64,000 bases of DNA from Candidatus Nitrotoga sp. LAW (lineage in GTDB: Bacteria > Pseudomonadota > Gammaproteobacteria > Burkholderiales > Gallionellaceae). Location of the stretch: contig QFXI01000023.1 of NCBI GenBank assembly GCA_003402315.1, forward strand, positions 1 through 64,000, in the 5' to 3' direction. A program made the translations under genes and the position numbers. The notes below the pieces were generated by a model. It ran no database searches and was not told the origin of the DNA. It was given only the letters and a program-made list of their open reading frames with translations. Positions 26,377 through 38,866 of the stretch are shown here, in pieces; the first letter of the stretch is position 1, and every line of letters starts with the position of its first letter.

Positions 26377-26823
26377 ATGTTTCAAGGAGCTGCACAACTC
26401 AGTCTGGATAGCAAAGGCAGACTCGCGATACCAGCTCGGCATCGTGATATTTTGCTTGCACATTTCGCCAGTCAGTTGGTGTTAACTGCTGATGCGGATG
26501 GTTGCCTGCTGTGTTATCCGCAGCCCGAATGGCTACCGATACGTGACAAATTACTAAAACTATCCTCTCTTAATCCACGCATACGTGCGCTACAGCGCCG
26601 CCTAGTTGGTTACGCCGAAGATGTAGAAATGGATGCAGCGGGACGCGTACTAATTTCTCCGGCCTTGCGCAACTACGCGATGCTGGACAAGCGCGTCATG
26701 TTGATTGGCCAAGGCAATAAACTCGAATTGTGGGATGAGGCAAAGTGGACAGCGCAGCAGGAAATGGCGTTGTCGTTTGCCCATGGCGATCTTCCCCCGG
26801 AACTGGAGGGATTCACGTTGTGA
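26377..26823 (+). CDS. mraZ: Transcriptional regulator MraZ
   Basis: A 148-residue protein with two SpoVT/AbrB-like repeats: [20 protein letters not shown] at the start and [20 protein letters not shown] in the middle, the paired DxxGR motifs being diagnostic. It forms a ring and binds the repeats at 26319-26358. The ATG at 26377 starts the conserved N-terminus; an upstream frame to 26329 is mostly operator sequence. First gene of dcw, overlapping rsmH. Confidence 0.95.
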   Translation: MFQGAAQLSLDSKGRLAIPARHRDILLAHFASQLVLTADADGCLLCYPQPEWLPIRDKLLKLSSLNPRIRALQRRLVGYAEDVEMDAAGRVLISPALRNYAMLDKRVMLIGQGNKLELWDEAKWTAQQEMALSFAHGDLPPELEGFTL

Positions 26824-27779
26824 GTGGTTGCCTATCCCACACACCCAAATTGTTGCATGAAACAGTTTTATTGCACGAAGCCATTGAAGCATTACAGATT
26901 AAACCAGATGGCACCTATGTGGACGGCACGTTCGGGCGAGGTGGGCACAGCCAGCTGATACTGCACAAGATGGGCGCGATGGGCCGTTTGATTGCATTGG
27001 ATAAAGACCCTGCTGCAGTAGCTGTGGGGCAAGCAATTACTGATCCACGTTTCGTCATGGTGCATAGTGGGTTCGCGCGCTTGACCGAGTTGTTGGGCAA
27101 ACTGGCGGTTGAACAAGTGGATGGGGTATTGCTTGATTTGGGCGTGTCTTCGCCGCAACTGGATGATGAGCAACGCGGCTTCAGTTTTCGTTTCGACGCG
27201 CCACTGGACATGCGTATGGATACCAGCAGCGGACAAACCGCAGCGGAATGGCTAGCCACCGTAGATGAAAGTTTGCTTGGAGAGGTAATACGTGACTATG
27301 GCGAGGAACGGTTTGCTACACAGATTGCAAGAGCGCTTATTGCTGCACGCCAAGAGAAACCTATTACCAGTACGCGTCAGCTCAGCGAAATTGTTGCCCA
27401 GGCCGTGCGTACACGTGAGCCCGGGAAAAATCCGGCGACACGTACCTTTCAAGCTATACGGATTTATCTCAACCAAGAACTCGAAGAAATTGCGCGGATT
27501 CTCCCGCAATGTGTAGATTACCTAAGACCAGGAGGGCGTATCGTGGTCATCAGTTTCCACTCGCTTGAAGACCGCATAGTAAAGCACTTTCTGCGCGACA
27601 TGGCGCAGGGCGATACGTTACCACGCAATTTACCGATTCGCGCTGCAGAGATACCCAAAGGTAGGCTGCGCCTGATCGGTAAAGCAGTTCGCGCCACATC
27701 ACGGGAGGTGGCAACTAACCCACGGGCACGTAGTGCAGTAATGCGCGTAGCGGAACGTGCGGGGGAAACAAATGGCTAA
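26820..27779 (+). CDS. rsmH: 16S rRNA m4C1402 methyltransferase RsmH (MraW)
   Basis: About 319 residues. The SAM-binding motif is [12 protein letters not shown], followed by [36 protein letters not shown] and [20 protein letters not shown], all typical of MraW. It methylates N4 of C1402 in the ribosomal decoding site. I chose GTG at 26820, which overlaps the mraZ stop and has GGAGG 10 nt upstream; an ATG at 26856 inside [10 protein letters not shown] is the fallback. Confidence 0.95.
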   Translation: MSGCLSHTPKLLHETVLLHEAIEALQIKPDGTYVDGTFGRGGHSQLILHKMGAMGRLIALDKDPAAVAVGQAITDPRFVMVHSGFARLTELLGKLAVEQVDGVLLDLGVSSPQLDDEQRGFSFRFDAPLDMRMDTSSGQTAAEWLATVDESLLGEVIRDYGEERFATQIARALIAARQEKPITSTRQLSEIVAQAVRTREPGKNPATRTFQAIRIYLNQELEEIARILPQCVDYLRPGGRIVVISFHSLEDRIVKHFLRDMAQGDTLPRNLPIRAAEIPKGRLRLIGKAVRATSREVATNPRARSAVMRVAERAGETNG

Positions 27780-28062
27780 GGCACACCTACTTTTCTTACT
27801 GATAGTGATCATTTGCGCGCTGAGTGTTGTGACCTCACAAAACAAGGCGCGCAAATTGTTTGCGGAATTGCAAAAGGAAAGGGACCGTGCGCAGCAAATG
27901 GAGGTGGAGTGGGGGCAATTACAGCTTGAACAAAGTACCTGGGCGATGCCGGCACGGGTGGAAAAAATCGCCACCGACAAATTGCAAATGCAGCTACCGA
28001 AAAGCCAACAAATCCAATTTATTCGTGCTGAAGAGCTGAATAAACCTTTAGTGCAGCCATGA
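27772..28062 (+). CDS. ftsL: Cell division protein FtsL
   Basis: A 96-residue bitopic protein: short cytoplasmic tail, one membrane helix ([20 protein letters not shown]), then a periplasmic leucine-zipper-like coiled coil (about residues 24-60). It forms a complex with FtsQ and FtsB that activates FtsWI. The ATG at 27772 overlaps the rsmH stop and has GGGGGAAA upstream. FtsL is poorly conserved, so position in the cluster is part of the evidence. Confidence 0.88.
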   Translation: MAKAHLLFLLIVIICALSVVTSQNKARKLFAELQKERDRAQQMEVEWGQLQLEQSTWAMPARVEKIATDKLQMQLPKSQQIQFIRAEELNKPLVQP

Positions 28063-29789
28063 ATTATCCCAGCAATATACAGGCCGCAAAGCTAGCAACA
28101 TTACCGTTGTGGCGTTCCCGAGTGTTATTTGTGTTGCTGCTATTGGGCATGGGCGCATTAATCGTACGCACAATCTATTTGCAAAGCATCAACAATAGTT
28201 TCCTACAACAGAAAGGGAATGCACGTTCCAGCCGCGTCATAGACATTAGCGCGCACCGCGGCATGATTACCGACCGCAATGGAGAGCCGCTCGCCATCAG
28301 CACGCCTGTGGAATCCATTTGGGTTAGCCCACAAGATGTAGACGCGACACCGCAACAAGTAAATCAGTTAGCGCGGATCATGGGTATGAATATCACCGAA
28401 GTGAAGAATCGTTTATTCGACACTACGCGCGACTTCGTTTATCTCCAACGCCAGTTACCACCCGAACAGGCGGAAAAAATCGTGAAGCTAGGTATGCCCG
28501 GTGTTTCGCTACGGCGTGAGTATCGCCGCTATTACCCAAGCGGGGACATAACGGCACACCTGCTCGGCTTCACTGACATAGACGACAACGGTCAGGAAGG
28601 GCTGGAGCTGGCATTACAAAATCAGCTTGGTGGCAAAGCGGGCAGCCAACGCGTAATCAAGGATCGCAAAGGCCATATCGTCGAAGACGTCGCCAGCATT
28701 CGCGCACCCAAGCCAGGCAGCAATCTGACGCTAAGTATCGACAGCAAGATCCAATATTTAGCTTACCGGGAAATAAAGCTGGCGGTCGAGCAACATCATG
28801 CCAAAGCCGGTTCTATTGTGGTGCTGGACGCTAAAAGCGGCGAAGTGTTGGCGCTGGCCAATTGGCCAAGTTACAACCCTAATAATCGTGCCAAGTCCAA
28901 TCTTCAGGTGCTGCGCAACCACGCTGTGACCGACCTATTCGAACCGGGTTCCACGCTCAAGCCTTTCACCGTGGCAGCGGCATTAGAGACGGGTAATGTA
29001 ACGCCACAAACCATTATCAATACCGAAAACGGAACGATGCTCGTCGGCAAACACAAGATTCATGACACCCATCCCGAAGAAACACTCACGGTAGCACAAG
29101 TAATTCAGAAATCCAGTAATGTAGGCGCGGCTAAAATTGCACTATCGTTGCCACCGGAAAAAATCTGGCAAAGCCTGAACGAAAGTGGTTTTGGCATGCA
29201 GGCCGGCAGTGGCTTCCCTGGTGAGGCGGCAGGTAAGTTACATGATTACAAGAAGTGGCGGCCCATTGAGCAAGCCACCCTTTCCTATGGCCACGGCATT
29301 TCCGTCAGCCTGTTGCAACTGGCACGCGCCTATACCATATTTGCAAACCAGGGGGAATTGAGGCCAGTGTCATGGCTTAAGCTGGACGCACCTGTGACCG
29401 GCAAGAAAGTATATTCGGATGCCACCGCACGCAAAATACTCAACATGCTGGAAATGGCGGTTCTGCCAGGCGGCACCGCGCCGTTGGCCCAGATCAATGG
29501 CTACCGCGTAGCGGGCAAGACTGGCACTGCGCACAAGCTAGAGGGTGGGCGCTACATCAATCGTTATATTTCTTCTTTTGTCGGGTTAGCACCCGCGTCC
29601 GGCCCAAGATTGATCGTAGCGGTGATGATCAACGAGCCCAACAACGGTCAATATTATGGCGGGTTAGTCGCAGCACCCGTATTTAGTAATGTGATGGGCG
29701 CTACGCTGCGCCTGCTCAACGTGCCTAACGATACGCAACTCGGAAATATATTAATGCCGCCTGCCGATATCGTGAAGGAGGAAGTGTGA
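28059..29789 (+). CDS. ftsI: Septal peptidoglycan transpeptidase FtsI (PBP3)
   Basis: A 576-residue class B penicillin-binding protein: one N-terminal membrane anchor (about residues 20-40), a pedestal domain (GMITDRNGEPLAISTPVESI), and a transpeptidase domain with the active-site Ser in EPGSTLKPF (SxxK), SSN in KSSNVG and the KTGT motif near residue 487. It crosslinks septal peptidoglycan with FtsW as glycosyltransferase partner. It overlaps ftsL by 4 nt (ATGA). Confidence 0.96.
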   Translation: MNYPSNIQAAKLATLPLWRSRVLFVLLLLGMGALIVRTIYLQSINNSFLQQKGNARSSRVIDISAHRGMITDRNGEPLAISTPVESIWVSPQDVDATPQQVNQLARIMGMNITEVKNRLFDTTRDFVYLQRQLPPEQAEKIVKLGMPGVSLRREYRRYYPSGDITAHLLGFTDIDDNGQEGLELALQNQLGGKAGSQRVIKDRKGHIVEDVASIRAPKPGSNLTLSIDSKIQYLAYREIKLAVEQHHAKAGSIVVLDAKSGEVLALANWPSYNPNNRAKSNLQVLRNHAVTDLFEPGSTLKPFTVAAALETGNVTPQTIINTENGTMLVGKHKIHDTHPEETLTVAQVIQKSSNVGAAKIALSLPPEKIWQSLNESGFGMQAGSGFPGEAAGKLHDYKKWRPIEQATLSYGHGISVSLLQLARAYTIFANQGELRPVSWLKLDAPVTGKKVYSDATARKILNMLEMAVLPGGTAPLAQINGYRVAGKTGTAHKLEGGRYINRYISSFVGLAPASGPRLIVAVMINEPNNGQYYGGLVAAPVFSNVMGATLRLLNVPNDTQLGNILMPPADIVKEEV

Positions 29790-31318
29790 GTTTCCATCCC
29801 GGCCTCATTACCTCCCTCGGTATAAAGATCACAAGGCTAGTGACGGATAGCCGCGCGGTTGCGCCAGGCGATACATTCATCGCCTATCCCGGCAGCAAAG
29901 CAGATGGGCGCCAGTTCATTAAGCAAGCTATCGCAAATGGCGCCAACGCGGTGATCTGGGAAGCGCACGGCTTTAGCTGGAACTACGCATGGCAGCTCCC
30001 CAATTTGGCAGTCGCCGATCTGCGCCATCATGCCGGAGAGATTGCTGACCATGTCTATGGCAGCCCTTCGCAAAAACTATGGGTAGTCGGTATCACCGGC
30101 ACCAACGGTAAGACATCATGCTGCCACTGGATTGCACAATCATTTTGCGTACTGGGTAAAAAAACCGCGCTGATCGGAACCTTGGGTAACGGCTTTCCCT
30201 CTGCTTTGCAGCCCACCCTGAACACCACACCCGATGCCATCCACCTGCACGAATTATTAGCCGATTATCTGGCGCAGGGCGCGCAGGCTGTAGCAATGGA
30301 AGTATCCTCTCATGCTTTGGAACAGGGACGCGTGAATGGGGTGCAATTCGATGTAGCGCTACTTACCAATCTCAGCCGGGACCATCTCGATTATCACGGT
30401 GACATGCAAAGCTATGCGGCGGCCAAGCGGCGCTTATTCGATTGGCAACAGCTTAAGTACGTCGTACTCAACCTGGATGATGCATTTGGCGCCGAAATTG
30501 CCGAACAGCTACAGGACAAAGGCGTGGAAGTGGTGGGCTACGGCCTAAACGATGCCGCCTTGGCCCTGGCCGAGCGCCTCGGTTTACGCATGGTTTACGG
30601 TGGCGCATTACACATGGATAGGCAAGGGTTCAGCCTGCAAATACATTCCAGTTGGGGCGGTGGTGAGCTGCATAACACCCTGATCGGACGCTTTAATGTT
30701 GCCAATCTGTTAGGTGTTATGGCGGTGTTGCTGGTGAGCGGCGTAACGTTAAGCAATGCGCTGCACGAATTGTCGCATATCAGCGCGGTACCCGGACGCA
30801 TGCAGACTTTTAGTGAGAACGGTCGCCCAACTGTGGTGGTGGACTATGCACATACCCCAGATGCACTGGAAAAAGTGTTACAGGCCGTGCGTGAAGTAGT
30901 CGGACGTGAACCAGTCGGGACTCACGACAGCAAAGTAATTTGTGTGTTTGGTTGTGGCGGCGACCGCGACCGCGGCAAACGTCCAATGATGGGCGCTATC
31001 GCAGCCAAATTGGCAGATGTCTCTATTATTACCAGCGACAACCCGCGTAGTGAAGCGCCGCTCGATATTATCGCAGCCATTGTATCCGGCATTACGGCTG
31101 GAGGAAGGGAAACAAACGGCTCCTACCAAATCATAGAGGATCGCGCCTCGGCCATCGCACAAGCAGTGCTCAGCGCACATGCAACAGATATCGTATTGAT
31201 TGCCGGTAAAGGACACGAGTCATACCAAGAAATCAAGGGTGTGAAATATCCATTCAGCGATGCCGAGGTTGCACAGCGCGCGTTGTTGGCTTGGCGCGGC
31301 GATGAGGTGCGGGCATGA
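29786..31318 (+). CDS. murE: UDP-MurNAc-L-Ala-D-Glu:meso-DAP ligase MurE
   Basis: A 510-residue Mur ligase. ATP-binding motif GITGTNGKTSCCHW near residue 108, AMEVSSHALEQGRVNGVQFD, YAHTPDALEKVL, and the amino-acid-specificity motif DNPRSE, which marks meso-diaminopimelate as the substrate. The start is GTG at 29786 overlapping the ftsI stop. Third amino-acid addition of the peptidoglycan precursor, in the cytoplasm. Confidence 0.95.
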   Translation: MSFHPGLITSLGIKITRLVTDSRAVAPGDTFIAYPGSKADGRQFIKQAIANGANAVIWEAHGFSWNYAWQLPNLAVADLRHHAGEIADHVYGSPSQKLWVVGITGTNGKTSCCHWIAQSFCVLGKKTALIGTLGNGFPSALQPTLNTTPDAIHLHELLADYLAQGAQAVAMEVSSHALEQGRVNGVQFDVALLTNLSRDHLDYHGDMQSYAAAKRRLFDWQQLKYVVLNLDDAFGAEIAEQLQDKGVEVVGYGLNDAALALAERLGLRMVYGGALHMDRQGFSLQIHSSWGGGELHNTLIGRFNVANLLGVMAVLLVSGVTLSNALHELSHISAVPGRMQTFSENGRPTVVVDYAHTPDALEKVLQAVREVVGREPVGTHDSKVICVFGCGGDRDRGKRPMMGAIAAKLADVSIITSDNPRSEAPLDIIAAIVSGITAGGRETNGSYQIIEDRASAIAQAVLSAHATDIVLIAGKGHESYQEIKGVKYPFSDAEVAQRALLAWRGDEVRA

Positions 31319-32742
31319 TGCTGCTATCACAGGCCGCGCAGGTGTTGGGCTGCGAGCTTGTCGGCCACGATGTGTTGTTTACCTCCGTGTCCAGCGATAG
31401 CCGGGCGATTACTGCAGGCGATCTATTCGTAGCGTTGCAGGGAGAAAACTACGACGGTGCCGCATTTGTTGCCAGTGCCACTCAAAGCGGTGCAGTCGCT
31501 GCATTGGTAAAAACTACAAGTTATCGGGGCGTTGAGTCACCGTGTCCATTACTACTGGTCGACGACACGCGCTTGGCATTAGGCCACCTGGCAGCTCATT
31601 GGCGTGCGCAGTTTAACGTCCCCGTGATAGCAGTAACCGGCAGCAACGGCAAGACCACGGTGAAGGAAATGTTGGCAAGCATATTGCGCGCGGCAACGAA
31701 TGATGATGACGCAGTGTTAGCAACGCTTGGAAATCTCAATAATGACATCGGTATGCCACTTACCTTGCTTAAGCTGCGGGCCGTTCATCGCTATGCGGTG
31801 ATCGAGATGGGTATGAACCATACGGGAGAAATTGAATACCTGACCCAGCTGGCACGGCCAGATGTCGCCATCATCAACAACGCGGGCAGCGCACACTTGG
31901 CCGGACTGGGTTCGGTGGACGCGGTGGCGCGCGCTAAAGGGGAAATTTTCACAGGATTGTCGCCTCAAGGTACTGCGGTCATTAATGCCGATGACGTTTA
32001 TGCGCCACTATGGCGCGAGTTGGCAGACGGCCATATGATTATTGAATTCGGTCTGGAAAAAAATGGGGGAGTACATGCGCAATGGCGGGTGAATGACTAT
32101 GGTGTGCATATCGAAGTGGGTATGCCGCAGGGTAGCTTCAGCGCTCAGTTGCAAGTACCGGGAGTGCACAGCGTCCGCAACGCATTGGCCGCTACTGCTG
32201 CAGCGTTGGCCTTGCACATACCCGTGCCAGCGATTGTAGCGGGACTAGAAAGATTTTCTGGCGTGGCCGCCCGTTTGCAGCGTAAAACTGCACTGCATGG
32301 TGCGATTCTAATAGATGACACCTACAACGCCAATCCGGCCTCACTGCAGGCCGCGCTCGAGGTATTGGCGCAGAGCGCCGGTAAAAAAATTCTGGTACTG
32401 GGCGACATGGGGGAGTTGGGAGAGGACGCCATACACCTGCATAGCGAAATTGGCGCAGAAGCCCGTCGTTTTGGAGTAAACCAACTATTGGCACTGGGTA
32501 AATTGACGCCTCATGCGGTACATGAGTTCGGCACAGGCGCCCATCACTTTGCACGCATTGAGGATTTATTCACCGTGCTGGATAAAAATTTAGATATTGA
32601 TAGCACGGTACTCGTGAAAGGTTCGCGCTTCATGCGCATGGAGCGGGTAGTACAACACTGCACTGAAATAACTAAGGTAAAAGAAGAAATATACAAAAAA
32701 GAATCTGCGCACAAGCTCCACCATCCTTCATTGACCCCTTAA
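31315..32742 (+). CDS. murF: UDP-MurNAc-tripeptide:D-Ala-D-Ala ligase MurF
   Basis: A 475-residue Mur ligase with motif [17 protein letters not shown] near residue 110, [31 protein letters not shown] and [16 protein letters not shown], the set that separates MurF from the other ligases. It adds D-Ala-D-Ala to finish the pentapeptide. ATGA overlap with murE. The C-terminal 20 residues beyond [13 protein letters not shown] are rich in Lys and not conserved. Confidence 0.95.
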   Translation: MMLLSQAAQVLGCELVGHDVLFTSVSSDSRAITAGDLFVALQGENYDGAAFVASATQSGAVAALVKTTSYRGVESPCPLLLVDDTRLALGHLAAHWRAQFNVPVIAVTGSNGKTTVKEMLASILRAATNDDDAVLATLGNLNNDIGMPLTLLKLRAVHRYAVIEMGMNHTGEIEYLTQLARPDVAIINNAGSAHLAGLGSVDAVARAKGEIFTGLSPQGTAVINADDVYAPLWRELADGHMIIEFGLEKNGGVHAQWRVNDYGVHIEVGMPQGSFSAQLQVPGVHSVRNALAATAAALALHIPVPAIVAGLERFSGVAARLQRKTALHGAILIDDTYNANPASLQAALEVLAQSAGKKILVLGDMGELGEDAIHLHSEIGAEARRFGVNQLLALGKLTPHAVHEFGTGAHHFARIEDLFTVLDKNLDIDSTVLVKGSRFMRMERVVQHCTEITKVKEEIYKKESAHKLHHPSLTP

Positions 32743-32765
32743 TCGACCAGCCGAAAGAAACAAAA

Positions 32766-33851
32766 ATGTTACTTAAATTCGCGCAATGGTTATCGCAATA
32801 TATCAGTGTATTCAGTGTATTCAATTACATCACACTGCGCGCCGTGCTGGCCGCAATAACTGCGCTGTCTATTTCCTTCCTGGTCGGGCCGATGATGATA
32901 CGTAAGCTGACCGCCTATAAGATAGGCCAAGCGGTTCGGGATGACGGTCCACAGACGCATCTGGTAAAAGCTGGCACACCAACCATGGGTGGCGCATTAA
33001 TTCTCACCTCGATAGCCATCACCACATTATTGTGGGCTGATCTGAACAATAAGTATGTATGGGTAGTGTTACTCACCACATTAGGTTTCGGCGCAATCGG
33101 CTGGGTCGATGATTACCGCAAAGTAGTACATCGCAACCCCAAGGGGCTATCCGCCAAAGCCAAGATGTTGTGGCAATCCATCATTGCGGTGATCGTGGCG
33201 GCGTACCTATGGCAACACGCCAGCCTGCCTGCGCATACTGAACTGATCGTGCCCTTCTTTAAGCATCTGGTATTTCCGCTCGCGGCATTCACCTTCATTT
33301 TGCTGGCCTGCCTGGTTATCGTTGGTACCAGTAACGCAGTAAATTTGACCGATGGCCTGGACGGCTTGGCGATCATGCCTACGGTGATGATCAGCAGTGC
33401 GCTGGCAATCTTCGCTTATGTTGCGGGCCATGCAGTATTCGCCAAATATCTTGGCATGCCGCATGTCCCTGGTGCGAGCGAGTTGGCGGTGTTCTGCGGC
33501 GCAATTGCGGGGGCGGGGTTAGCTTTCTTGTGGTTTAACGCTTATCCGGCAGAAGTATTCATGGGCGACGTAGGTGCATTGGCTTTAGGCGCTGCACTCG
33601 GCACAGTGGCGGTGATCGTCCGTCAGGAAATTGTACTGCTTATCATGGGCGGGGTGTTTGTGCTAGAAACGCTGTCAGTGGTCATCCAGGTGGCTTCTTT
33701 CAAACTTACAGGCAAGCGTATCTTTCGCATGGCACCGCTCCACCATCATTATGAATTGAAAGGCTGGAAAGAGAATCAAGTGGTTGTTCGGTTTTGGATT
33801 ATTTCGATGATGTTGGTATTAATCGGATTGACGACGTTGAAATTGCGATGA
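32766..33851 (+). CDS. mraY: Phospho-N-acetylmuramoyl-pentapeptide transferase MraY
   Basis: A 361-residue membrane enzyme with about ten helices. Signatures: [13 protein letters not shown], the Asp pair in [37 protein letters not shown] and [12 protein letters not shown]. It attaches MurNAc-pentapeptide to undecaprenyl phosphate, making lipid I. Start 24 nt after murF with a purine-rich ribosome site (GAAAGAAA). Confidence 0.97.
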   Translation: MLLKFAQWLSQYISVFSVFNYITLRAVLAAITALSISFLVGPMMIRKLTAYKIGQAVRDDGPQTHLVKAGTPTMGGALILTSIAITTLLWADLNNKYVWVVLLTTLGFGAIGWVDDYRKVVHRNPKGLSAKAKMLWQSIIAVIVAAYLWQHASLPAHTELIVPFFKHLVFPLAAFTFILLACLVIVGTSNAVNLTDGLDGLAIMPTVMISSALAIFAYVAGHAVFAKYLGMPHVPGASELAVFCGAIAGAGLAFLWFNAYPAEVFMGDVGALALGAALGTVAVIVRQEIVLLIMGGVFVLETLSVVIQVASFKLTGKRIFRMAPLHHHYELKGWKENQVVVRFWIISMMLVLIGLTTLKLR

Positions 33852-35248
33852 TGAAATTGACAAACAAATCGGTGCTGGTGCTTGGTCTCGGCGAAACCGG
33901 GCTGTCGCTTGTACGCTGGCTTAGTGCGCAGGGTGCGCGGGTGCGCGCCGCCGACAGTCGTGATTTCCCTCCATCTCTGGATGGATTGCGCACGCAGCTT
34001 CCCGAAACGGAATTGCATTGCGGTATGTTTCGCAGCGAATTACTCAATAATATCGACTTGATTGCCATCAGTCCCGGCATACCATTGAGTAACCAATTCG
34101 TAGTGCAGGCGGCGGCACGTGGTATTCCAATAATGGGAGATATTGAATTATTTGCGCAATCATTGCCGCAAGACCGGCGCCCGAAAATTATTGCCATCAC
34201 CGGTGCCAATGGTAAGACCACGGTCACCAGCATGGTCGGTGCAATGTGCCGTGCAGCAGGTTTAGACACGGAAGTGGCGGGCAATATTTCGCCCGCAGTG
34301 CTGGATGTGCTATTACAGCGCCAAGGACAACAGCCAGATGTTTGGGTGCTTGAACTTTCCAGCTTTCAGTTGGAAACCACTTCCTCCCTTAATGCGGATG
34401 CAGCGACGGTGCTCAACATCAGCGAAGACCATCTCGATCGTTATTCCGACATAAACGAATATATAGCCGCCAAGGCACGCGTCTTCCGTAACAATGGGCA
34501 GAGAAGCGTACAAGTACTCAATCGCGATGATGAATTTAGTGCTGGCATGGCGTTATCAGGACGCATACTCAATACATTTGGATTGAATACCCCGCCTCCC
34601 ACCGATAGTGACTGGGGTATCGATAACAGCAGCGAGGATGTATGGCTAATGCATGGCCAACGGCGTGTGATGAATGCCAATGAGCTGCGGGTGGTGGGGC
34701 TACATAATGTGGCCAATGCGTTGGCTGCTTTAGCCTTGTGCCATGCCGTGGGTTTACCGCTGGCACCATCACTGAGTGCGTTACGGGCTTTCGAAGGTTT
34801 GCCGCATCGTGTGCAGCCCATCGCAGAAATCAACAACATCATTTATTACGACGACTCCAAAGGAACTAATGTCGGCGCTACCATAGCGGCGCTGCAAGGT
34901 TTAAGACGGCCTGCCGTATTAATTGCAGGCGGAGAGGGTAAAGGGCAGGATTTTGCGCCACTCTATCCGGTAGTAATGCAATACGCGCGGGCAGTAGTGC
35001 TCATCGGACGCGATGCTGACAAAATTGCAGCGGTGCTGCAGAATTGCGGCGTGCCTGTGGTTCATGCACATGATATGGCCGATGCAGTGCGTCTGAGCAC
35101 CTCCCTGGCACAGCCGGGTGACGCAGTGCTGTTATCGCCAGCCTGCGCCAGCTTTGATATGTTCCGTAATTACAGCCATCGTGCTGAAGTATTTAACGCT
35201 GCAGTGTGTGCTTTACGAGGGGACGTGGCATGCTCGCCGCAAGCCTGA
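33848..35248 (+). CDS. murD: UDP-MurNAc-L-Ala:D-Glu ligase MurD
   Basis: About 466 residues. N-terminal Rossmann region [23 protein letters not shown] motif [26 protein letters not shown] and [17 protein letters not shown]. It adds D-glutamate to UDP-MurNAc-L-Ala. ATG at 33848 (or 33851) overlaps the mraY stop, so translation is coupled. Confidence 0.95.
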   Translation: MMKLTNKSVLVLGLGETGLSLVRWLSAQGARVRAADSRDFPPSLDGLRTQLPETELHCGMFRSELLNNIDLIAISPGIPLSNQFVVQAAARGIPIMGDIELFAQSLPQDRRPKIIAITGANGKTTVTSMVGAMCRAAGLDTEVAGNISPAVLDVLLQRQGQQPDVWVLELSSFQLETTSSLNADAATVLNISEDHLDRYSDINEYIAAKARVFRNNGQRSVQVLNRDDEFSAGMALSGRILNTFGLNTPPPTDSDWGIDNSSEDVWLMHGQRRVMNANELRVVGLHNVANALAALALCHAVGLPLAPSLSALRAFEGLPHRVQPIAEINNIIYYDDSKGTNVGATIAALQGLRRPAVLIAGGEGKGQDFAPLYPVVMQYARAVVLIGRDADKIAAVLQNCGVPVVHAHDMADAVRLSTSLAQPGDAVLLSPACASFDMFRNYSHRAEVFNAAVCALRGDVACSPQA

Positions 35249-36393
35249 CCAGCCGCCACCATGCCTTAGTGGAATACGACGAGGTACTGTCGTGGATAAC
35301 CATCGCGTTGCTGGCGTTCGGACTGATAATGGTATATTCGGCTTCTATCGCCACTGCCGAAGCAAGCAAGTTCACAAACTTTCAACCGACGTATTATTTG
35401 GTGCGGCATGGCCTGTATATTTTCGTAGGTATCGTAGCCGGTGTCATGGCGTTCCAGGTATCGCTAGAGAACTGGCAGAAGCTGGCGCCCTACCTATTTC
35501 TGCTCGGCGTGGCACTACTCATTCTAGTGCTTATCCCCGGCATCGGGCGCGAAGTGAATGGCAGTCGCCGCTGGCTTTCACTGTTCGTCATTAACCTCCA
35601 ACCATCTGAACTCATAAAATTATTTGCCGTGCTGTATGCCGCCGATTACACCGTGCGCAAAGGCTTTCTCAAAAATCACTGGGGCCAAGCATTTCTACCG
35701 ATGTTCGCGGTGATGGCGCTGGTCGGAAGCTTGTTATTGCAAGAGCCGGATATGGGTTCTTTTTTCGTGATTTGTATTGTCGCGATATGTATTCTGTTTC
35801 TTGGTGGCTTTAATATCAAGGTATTCGCCGGATTGATGATTGCACTGCCTATCGCATTTGCAACCCTTATTTTTTCATCACCCTATCGCATGCAGCGCGT
35901 AATCGGCTTCATGGATCCATGGTCTGATCCTTACGGCAAAGGTTACCAGTTAAGCCATGCCCTGATCGCATTTGGTCGCGGCGAATGGTTCGGCGTGGGG
36001 CTGGGCGGTAGTTTACAAAAATTATTCTACTTGCCAGAAGCCCATACCGATTTTCTACTCGCGGTCATTGCTGAAGAGCTTGGATTGATTGGTGTATGCA
36101 TCGTTATCCTACTATTTACCGGATTGATCATTCGCGCCTTCGCCATTGGCCGTCAAGCCGCCAATCTCGACCGCCAGTTTGCCGCGCTGGTGGCACAAGG
36201 TATTGCCGTGTGGCTAGGCGTGCAAGCGATGATAAATATTGGTGTAAACACGGGCGTATTGCCCACCAAGGGGTTAACCCTGCCCTTTCTTAGTTTTGGC
36301 GGCAGTAGCGTGGTAGTGAGTTGCATTGCGGCAGCGCTGCTACTGCGCATCGATTGGGAAAACAGACGGATATTAAGAGGCCTGCCAATATGA
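35230..36393 (+). CDS. ftsW: Septal peptidoglycan glycosyltransferase FtsW
   Basis: A 387-residue SEDS protein with ten membrane segments. Signatures: [20 protein letters not shown], the catalytic-loop region [20 protein letters not shown] with [19 protein letters not shown], and [20 protein letters not shown]. It polymerises glycan strands at the septum with FtsI. ATG 35230 lies inside the end of murD (19-nt overlap). Confidence 0.95.
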   Translation: MLAASLTSRHHALVEYDEVLSWITIALLAFGLIMVYSASIATAEASKFTNFQPTYYLVRHGLYIFVGIVAGVMAFQVSLENWQKLAPYLFLLGVALLILVLIPGIGREVNGSRRWLSLFVINLQPSELIKLFAVLYAADYTVRKGFLKNHWGQAFLPMFAVMALVGSLLLQEPDMGSFFVICIVAICILFLGGFNIKVFAGLMIALPIAFATLIFSSPYRMQRVIGFMDPWSDPYGKGYQLSHALIAFGRGEWFGVGLGGSLQKLFYLPEAHTDFLLAVIAEELGLIGVCIVILLFTGLIIRAFAIGRQAANLDRQFAALVAQGIAVWLGVQAMINIGVNTGVLPTKGLTLPFLSFGGSSVVVSCIAAALLLRIDWENRRILRGLPI

Positions 36394-37451
36394 CTCGTAA
36401 TATCCTGATCATGGCTGGCGGAACAGGTGGCCATATATTTCCGGCTTTAGCCGTAGCTGACTATCTGCATTCAAAAAACTGGCACATCATTTGGCTGGGC
36501 GCACCCAGAAGCATGGAAGCAGAATTGGTACCCCAACATGGCTATGAAATGGCCAGTGTGCGTTTCTCCGGCCTGCGCGGAAAGGGGTTGTTGCGCAAAT
36601 TAATGTTGCCACTCAATCTGCTGCTGGCATTGGGGCAAAGCGGTGCCGCGTTGTTGCGTCATCGTCCAGACGTGGTGCTGGGCATGGGGGGCTATATCAC
36701 CTTCCCTGGCGGAATCATGGCTGCCTTGATGCGCCGTCCCTTGTTGATTCACGAACAAAACTCAATTGCCGGGCTAAGCAACAAAGTTCTGGCGCGATTG
36801 GCCGCACGGGTGCTGAGTGGTTTTCCGCACGTATTACCCGCAGCTGAATGGTGTGGCAATCCAGTACGCGACAGCATTACTGCCTTACCCGAGCCGCATG
36901 TACGTTACGCCGCACGTAGCGGCGTGCTTAACCTATTAGTACTGGGTGGCAGTTTGGGTGCACAGGCAATCAATGAATGCGTGCCGCAAGCATTGGCATT
37001 ATTACCACAGGCCACGCGCCACAAGGTGTTACACCAAACTGGCAAACAGCATCTAGAAGCAGTGCGCACCGCCTACCAACAGGCAGCAGTAAATGCCGAA
37101 TCCCGGCCATTTCTGGATGATATGGCACAGCATTATGCGTGGGCAGACATAGTAATTTGCCGTGCTGGTGCCTTGACTATTGCCGAATTGGCAGCTGCTG
37201 GCGTCGCCAGTATATTAGTGCCATTTCCATTCGCGGTGGATGATCACCAAACCAGTAATACGCGCTTCCTCAGCGAGCGCGGCGCAGCCATCCTACTACC
37301 GCAGACTGAATTGAAACCACAGCTCTTGGCAAATTTATTACTGGGAATAACCAGGGAACACGCTCTGAACATGGCACAAAGCGCACGCAAACTGGCCAAA
37401 CCAGAAGCAACACAATGTGTTGCACAAGTATGTATGGAGTTGGCTGGATGA
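36390..37451 (+). CDS. murG: Lipid II synthase MurG (GlcNAc transferase)
   Basis: A 353-residue GT-B glycosyltransferase. The N-terminal glycine loop [19 protein letters not shown] binds lipid [16 protein letters not shown] and [18 protein letters not shown] follow; the nucleotide-binding C-terminal domain has [14 protein letters not shown] and [20 protein letters not shown]. It adds GlcNAc to lipid I at the inner membrane face. ATGA overlap with ftsW. Confidence 0.96.
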   Translation: MTRNILIMAGGTGGHIFPALAVADYLHSKNWHIIWLGAPRSMEAELVPQHGYEMASVRFSGLRGKGLLRKLMLPLNLLLALGQSGAALLRHRPDVVLGMGGYITFPGGIMAALMRRPLLIHEQNSIAGLSNKVLARLAARVLSGFPHVLPAAEWCGNPVRDSITALPEPHVRYAARSGVLNLLVLGGSLGAQAINECVPQALALLPQATRHKVLHQTGKQHLEAVRTAYQQAAVNAESRPFLDDMAQHYAWADIVICRAGALTIAELAAAGVASILVPFPFAVDDHQTSNTRFLSERGAAILLPQTELKPQLLANLLLGITREHALNMAQSARKLAKPEATQCVAQVCMELAG

Positions 37452-38866
37452 AACACAAAGTTAAACACATCCACTTCGTTGGCATAGGTGGCTCCGGCAT
37501 GAGCGGAATCGCCGAAGTATTACTTAATTTGGGTTATCAAGTAAGCGGTTCTGATCTGGCTAACAATGCAATCACGCAACGTATGAAACAACTCGGTGCG
37601 ACGGTATATTTGGGACATGACGGTAGTCATTCAGCGAATGCCGACGCAGTGGTAGTATCTTCCGCAGTAGCCCCAAACAACCCGGAGATAGTGGCCGCGC
37701 GCGCGCGCAATATTCCAGTGGTGCCGCGCGCAATGATGCTGGCAGAACTGATGCGTTTACGCCAAGGAATCGCCGTAGCCGGTACACATGGCAAGACCAC
37801 CACTACCAGCCTGACCGCGAGCGTGTTAGCCAAAGGTGGTTTTGACCCGACCTTTGTCATCGGCGGGAAGCTTAACAGTAGCGGCACCAATGCCAAGCTG
37901 GGAACTGGCGAGTTTATCGTAGTGGAAGCCGATGAATCGGATGCTTCGTTTTTATACCTACAACCCATTTTGGCTGTGATTACCAACATAGATGCTGATC
38001 ACATGGAAACATACGGGCATGATTTCTCGAGGCTGAAGCAGGCATTCGTGGATTTCGTCGAACACTTGCCATTCTACGGCATGGTCATGGTGTGCGTGGA
38101 TGATGCCAACATACGCGACATTTTGCCCAATATCAGCAAGCCAGTTACCACTTACGGTTTTGCCGAAGGCGCGCAAATCCGTGCAGTGAATGTGCGCCAC
38201 CAAGATGGCAAGATGCGATTTACCGCACTATGCCGACAAAACGGACAGCCACGCGATCTGGATATCATACTCAATCTGCCCGGACGGCATAACGTACAAA
38301 ACGCACTGGCAGCAATCGCCGTGGGGCTGGAAGTCGGTGTGGCAGATGATGCCATCGTTAACGCGCTAGGCGAATTTGAGGGGGTTGGTCGGCGTTTTCA
38401 GCGCTATGGCGAGATTTCATTGGCGGATGGTGGCACCTTTACCCTGATCGATGATTACGGTCATCATCCCATCGAAATACTGGCAACAATCAATGCTGTG
38501 CGCGGGGCATTTCCGGGGCGACGTTTATTGCTGGCGTTTCAGCCCCATCGCTACACGCGTACGCGTGATTTATTTGAAGATTTCGTCAAGGTATTAAGCG
38601 GAGTAGATGTGCTATTGCTAGCCGAAGTATATGCCGCAGGCGAAACGCCCATCGTAGCAGCAGACGGACGGGCGCTGACTCACGCGTTACGCGTGGCCGG
38701 GCAAAGCAAGGTGTTGTTCGTGGAACAAATTCAGGATATGCCGCAGGTCATTCTGAATATGGCACAAGCCGATGATGTGGTCGTAACCATGGGAGCCGGT
38801 TCAATCGGTAGTGTAGCGAACATGCTAAAAAATATAGCCACCAATATCGGCGTATCTTCTAAATGA
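37448..38866 (+). CDS. murC: UDP-MurNAc:L-alanine ligase MurC
   Basis: A 472-residue Mur ligase. N-terminal [23 protein letters not shown] motif [45 protein letters not shown] and [20 protein letters not shown]. It adds L-Ala to UDP-MurNAc, the first peptide step. ATGA overlap with murG. Confidence 0.96.
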   Translation: MKHKVKHIHFVGIGGSGMSGIAEVLLNLGYQVSGSDLANNAITQRMKQLGATVYLGHDGSHSANADAVVVSSAVAPNNPEIVAARARNIPVVPRAMMLAELMRLRQGIAVAGTHGKTTTTSLTASVLAKGGFDPTFVIGGKLNSSGTNAKLGTGEFIVVEADESDASFLYLQPILAVITNIDADHMETYGHDFSRLKQAFVDFVEHLPFYGMVMVCVDDANIRDILPNISKPVTTYGFAEGAQIRAVNVRHQDGKMRFTALCRQNGQPRDLDIILNLPGRHNVQNALAAIAVGLEVGVADDAIVNALGEFEGVGRRFQRYGEISLADGGTFTLIDDYGHHPIEILATINAVRGAFPGRRLLLAFQPHRYTRTRDLFEDFVKVLSGVDVLLLAEVYAAGETPIVAADGRALTHALRVAGQSKVLFVEQIQDMPQVILNMAQADDVVVTMGAGSIGSVANMLKNIATNIGVSSK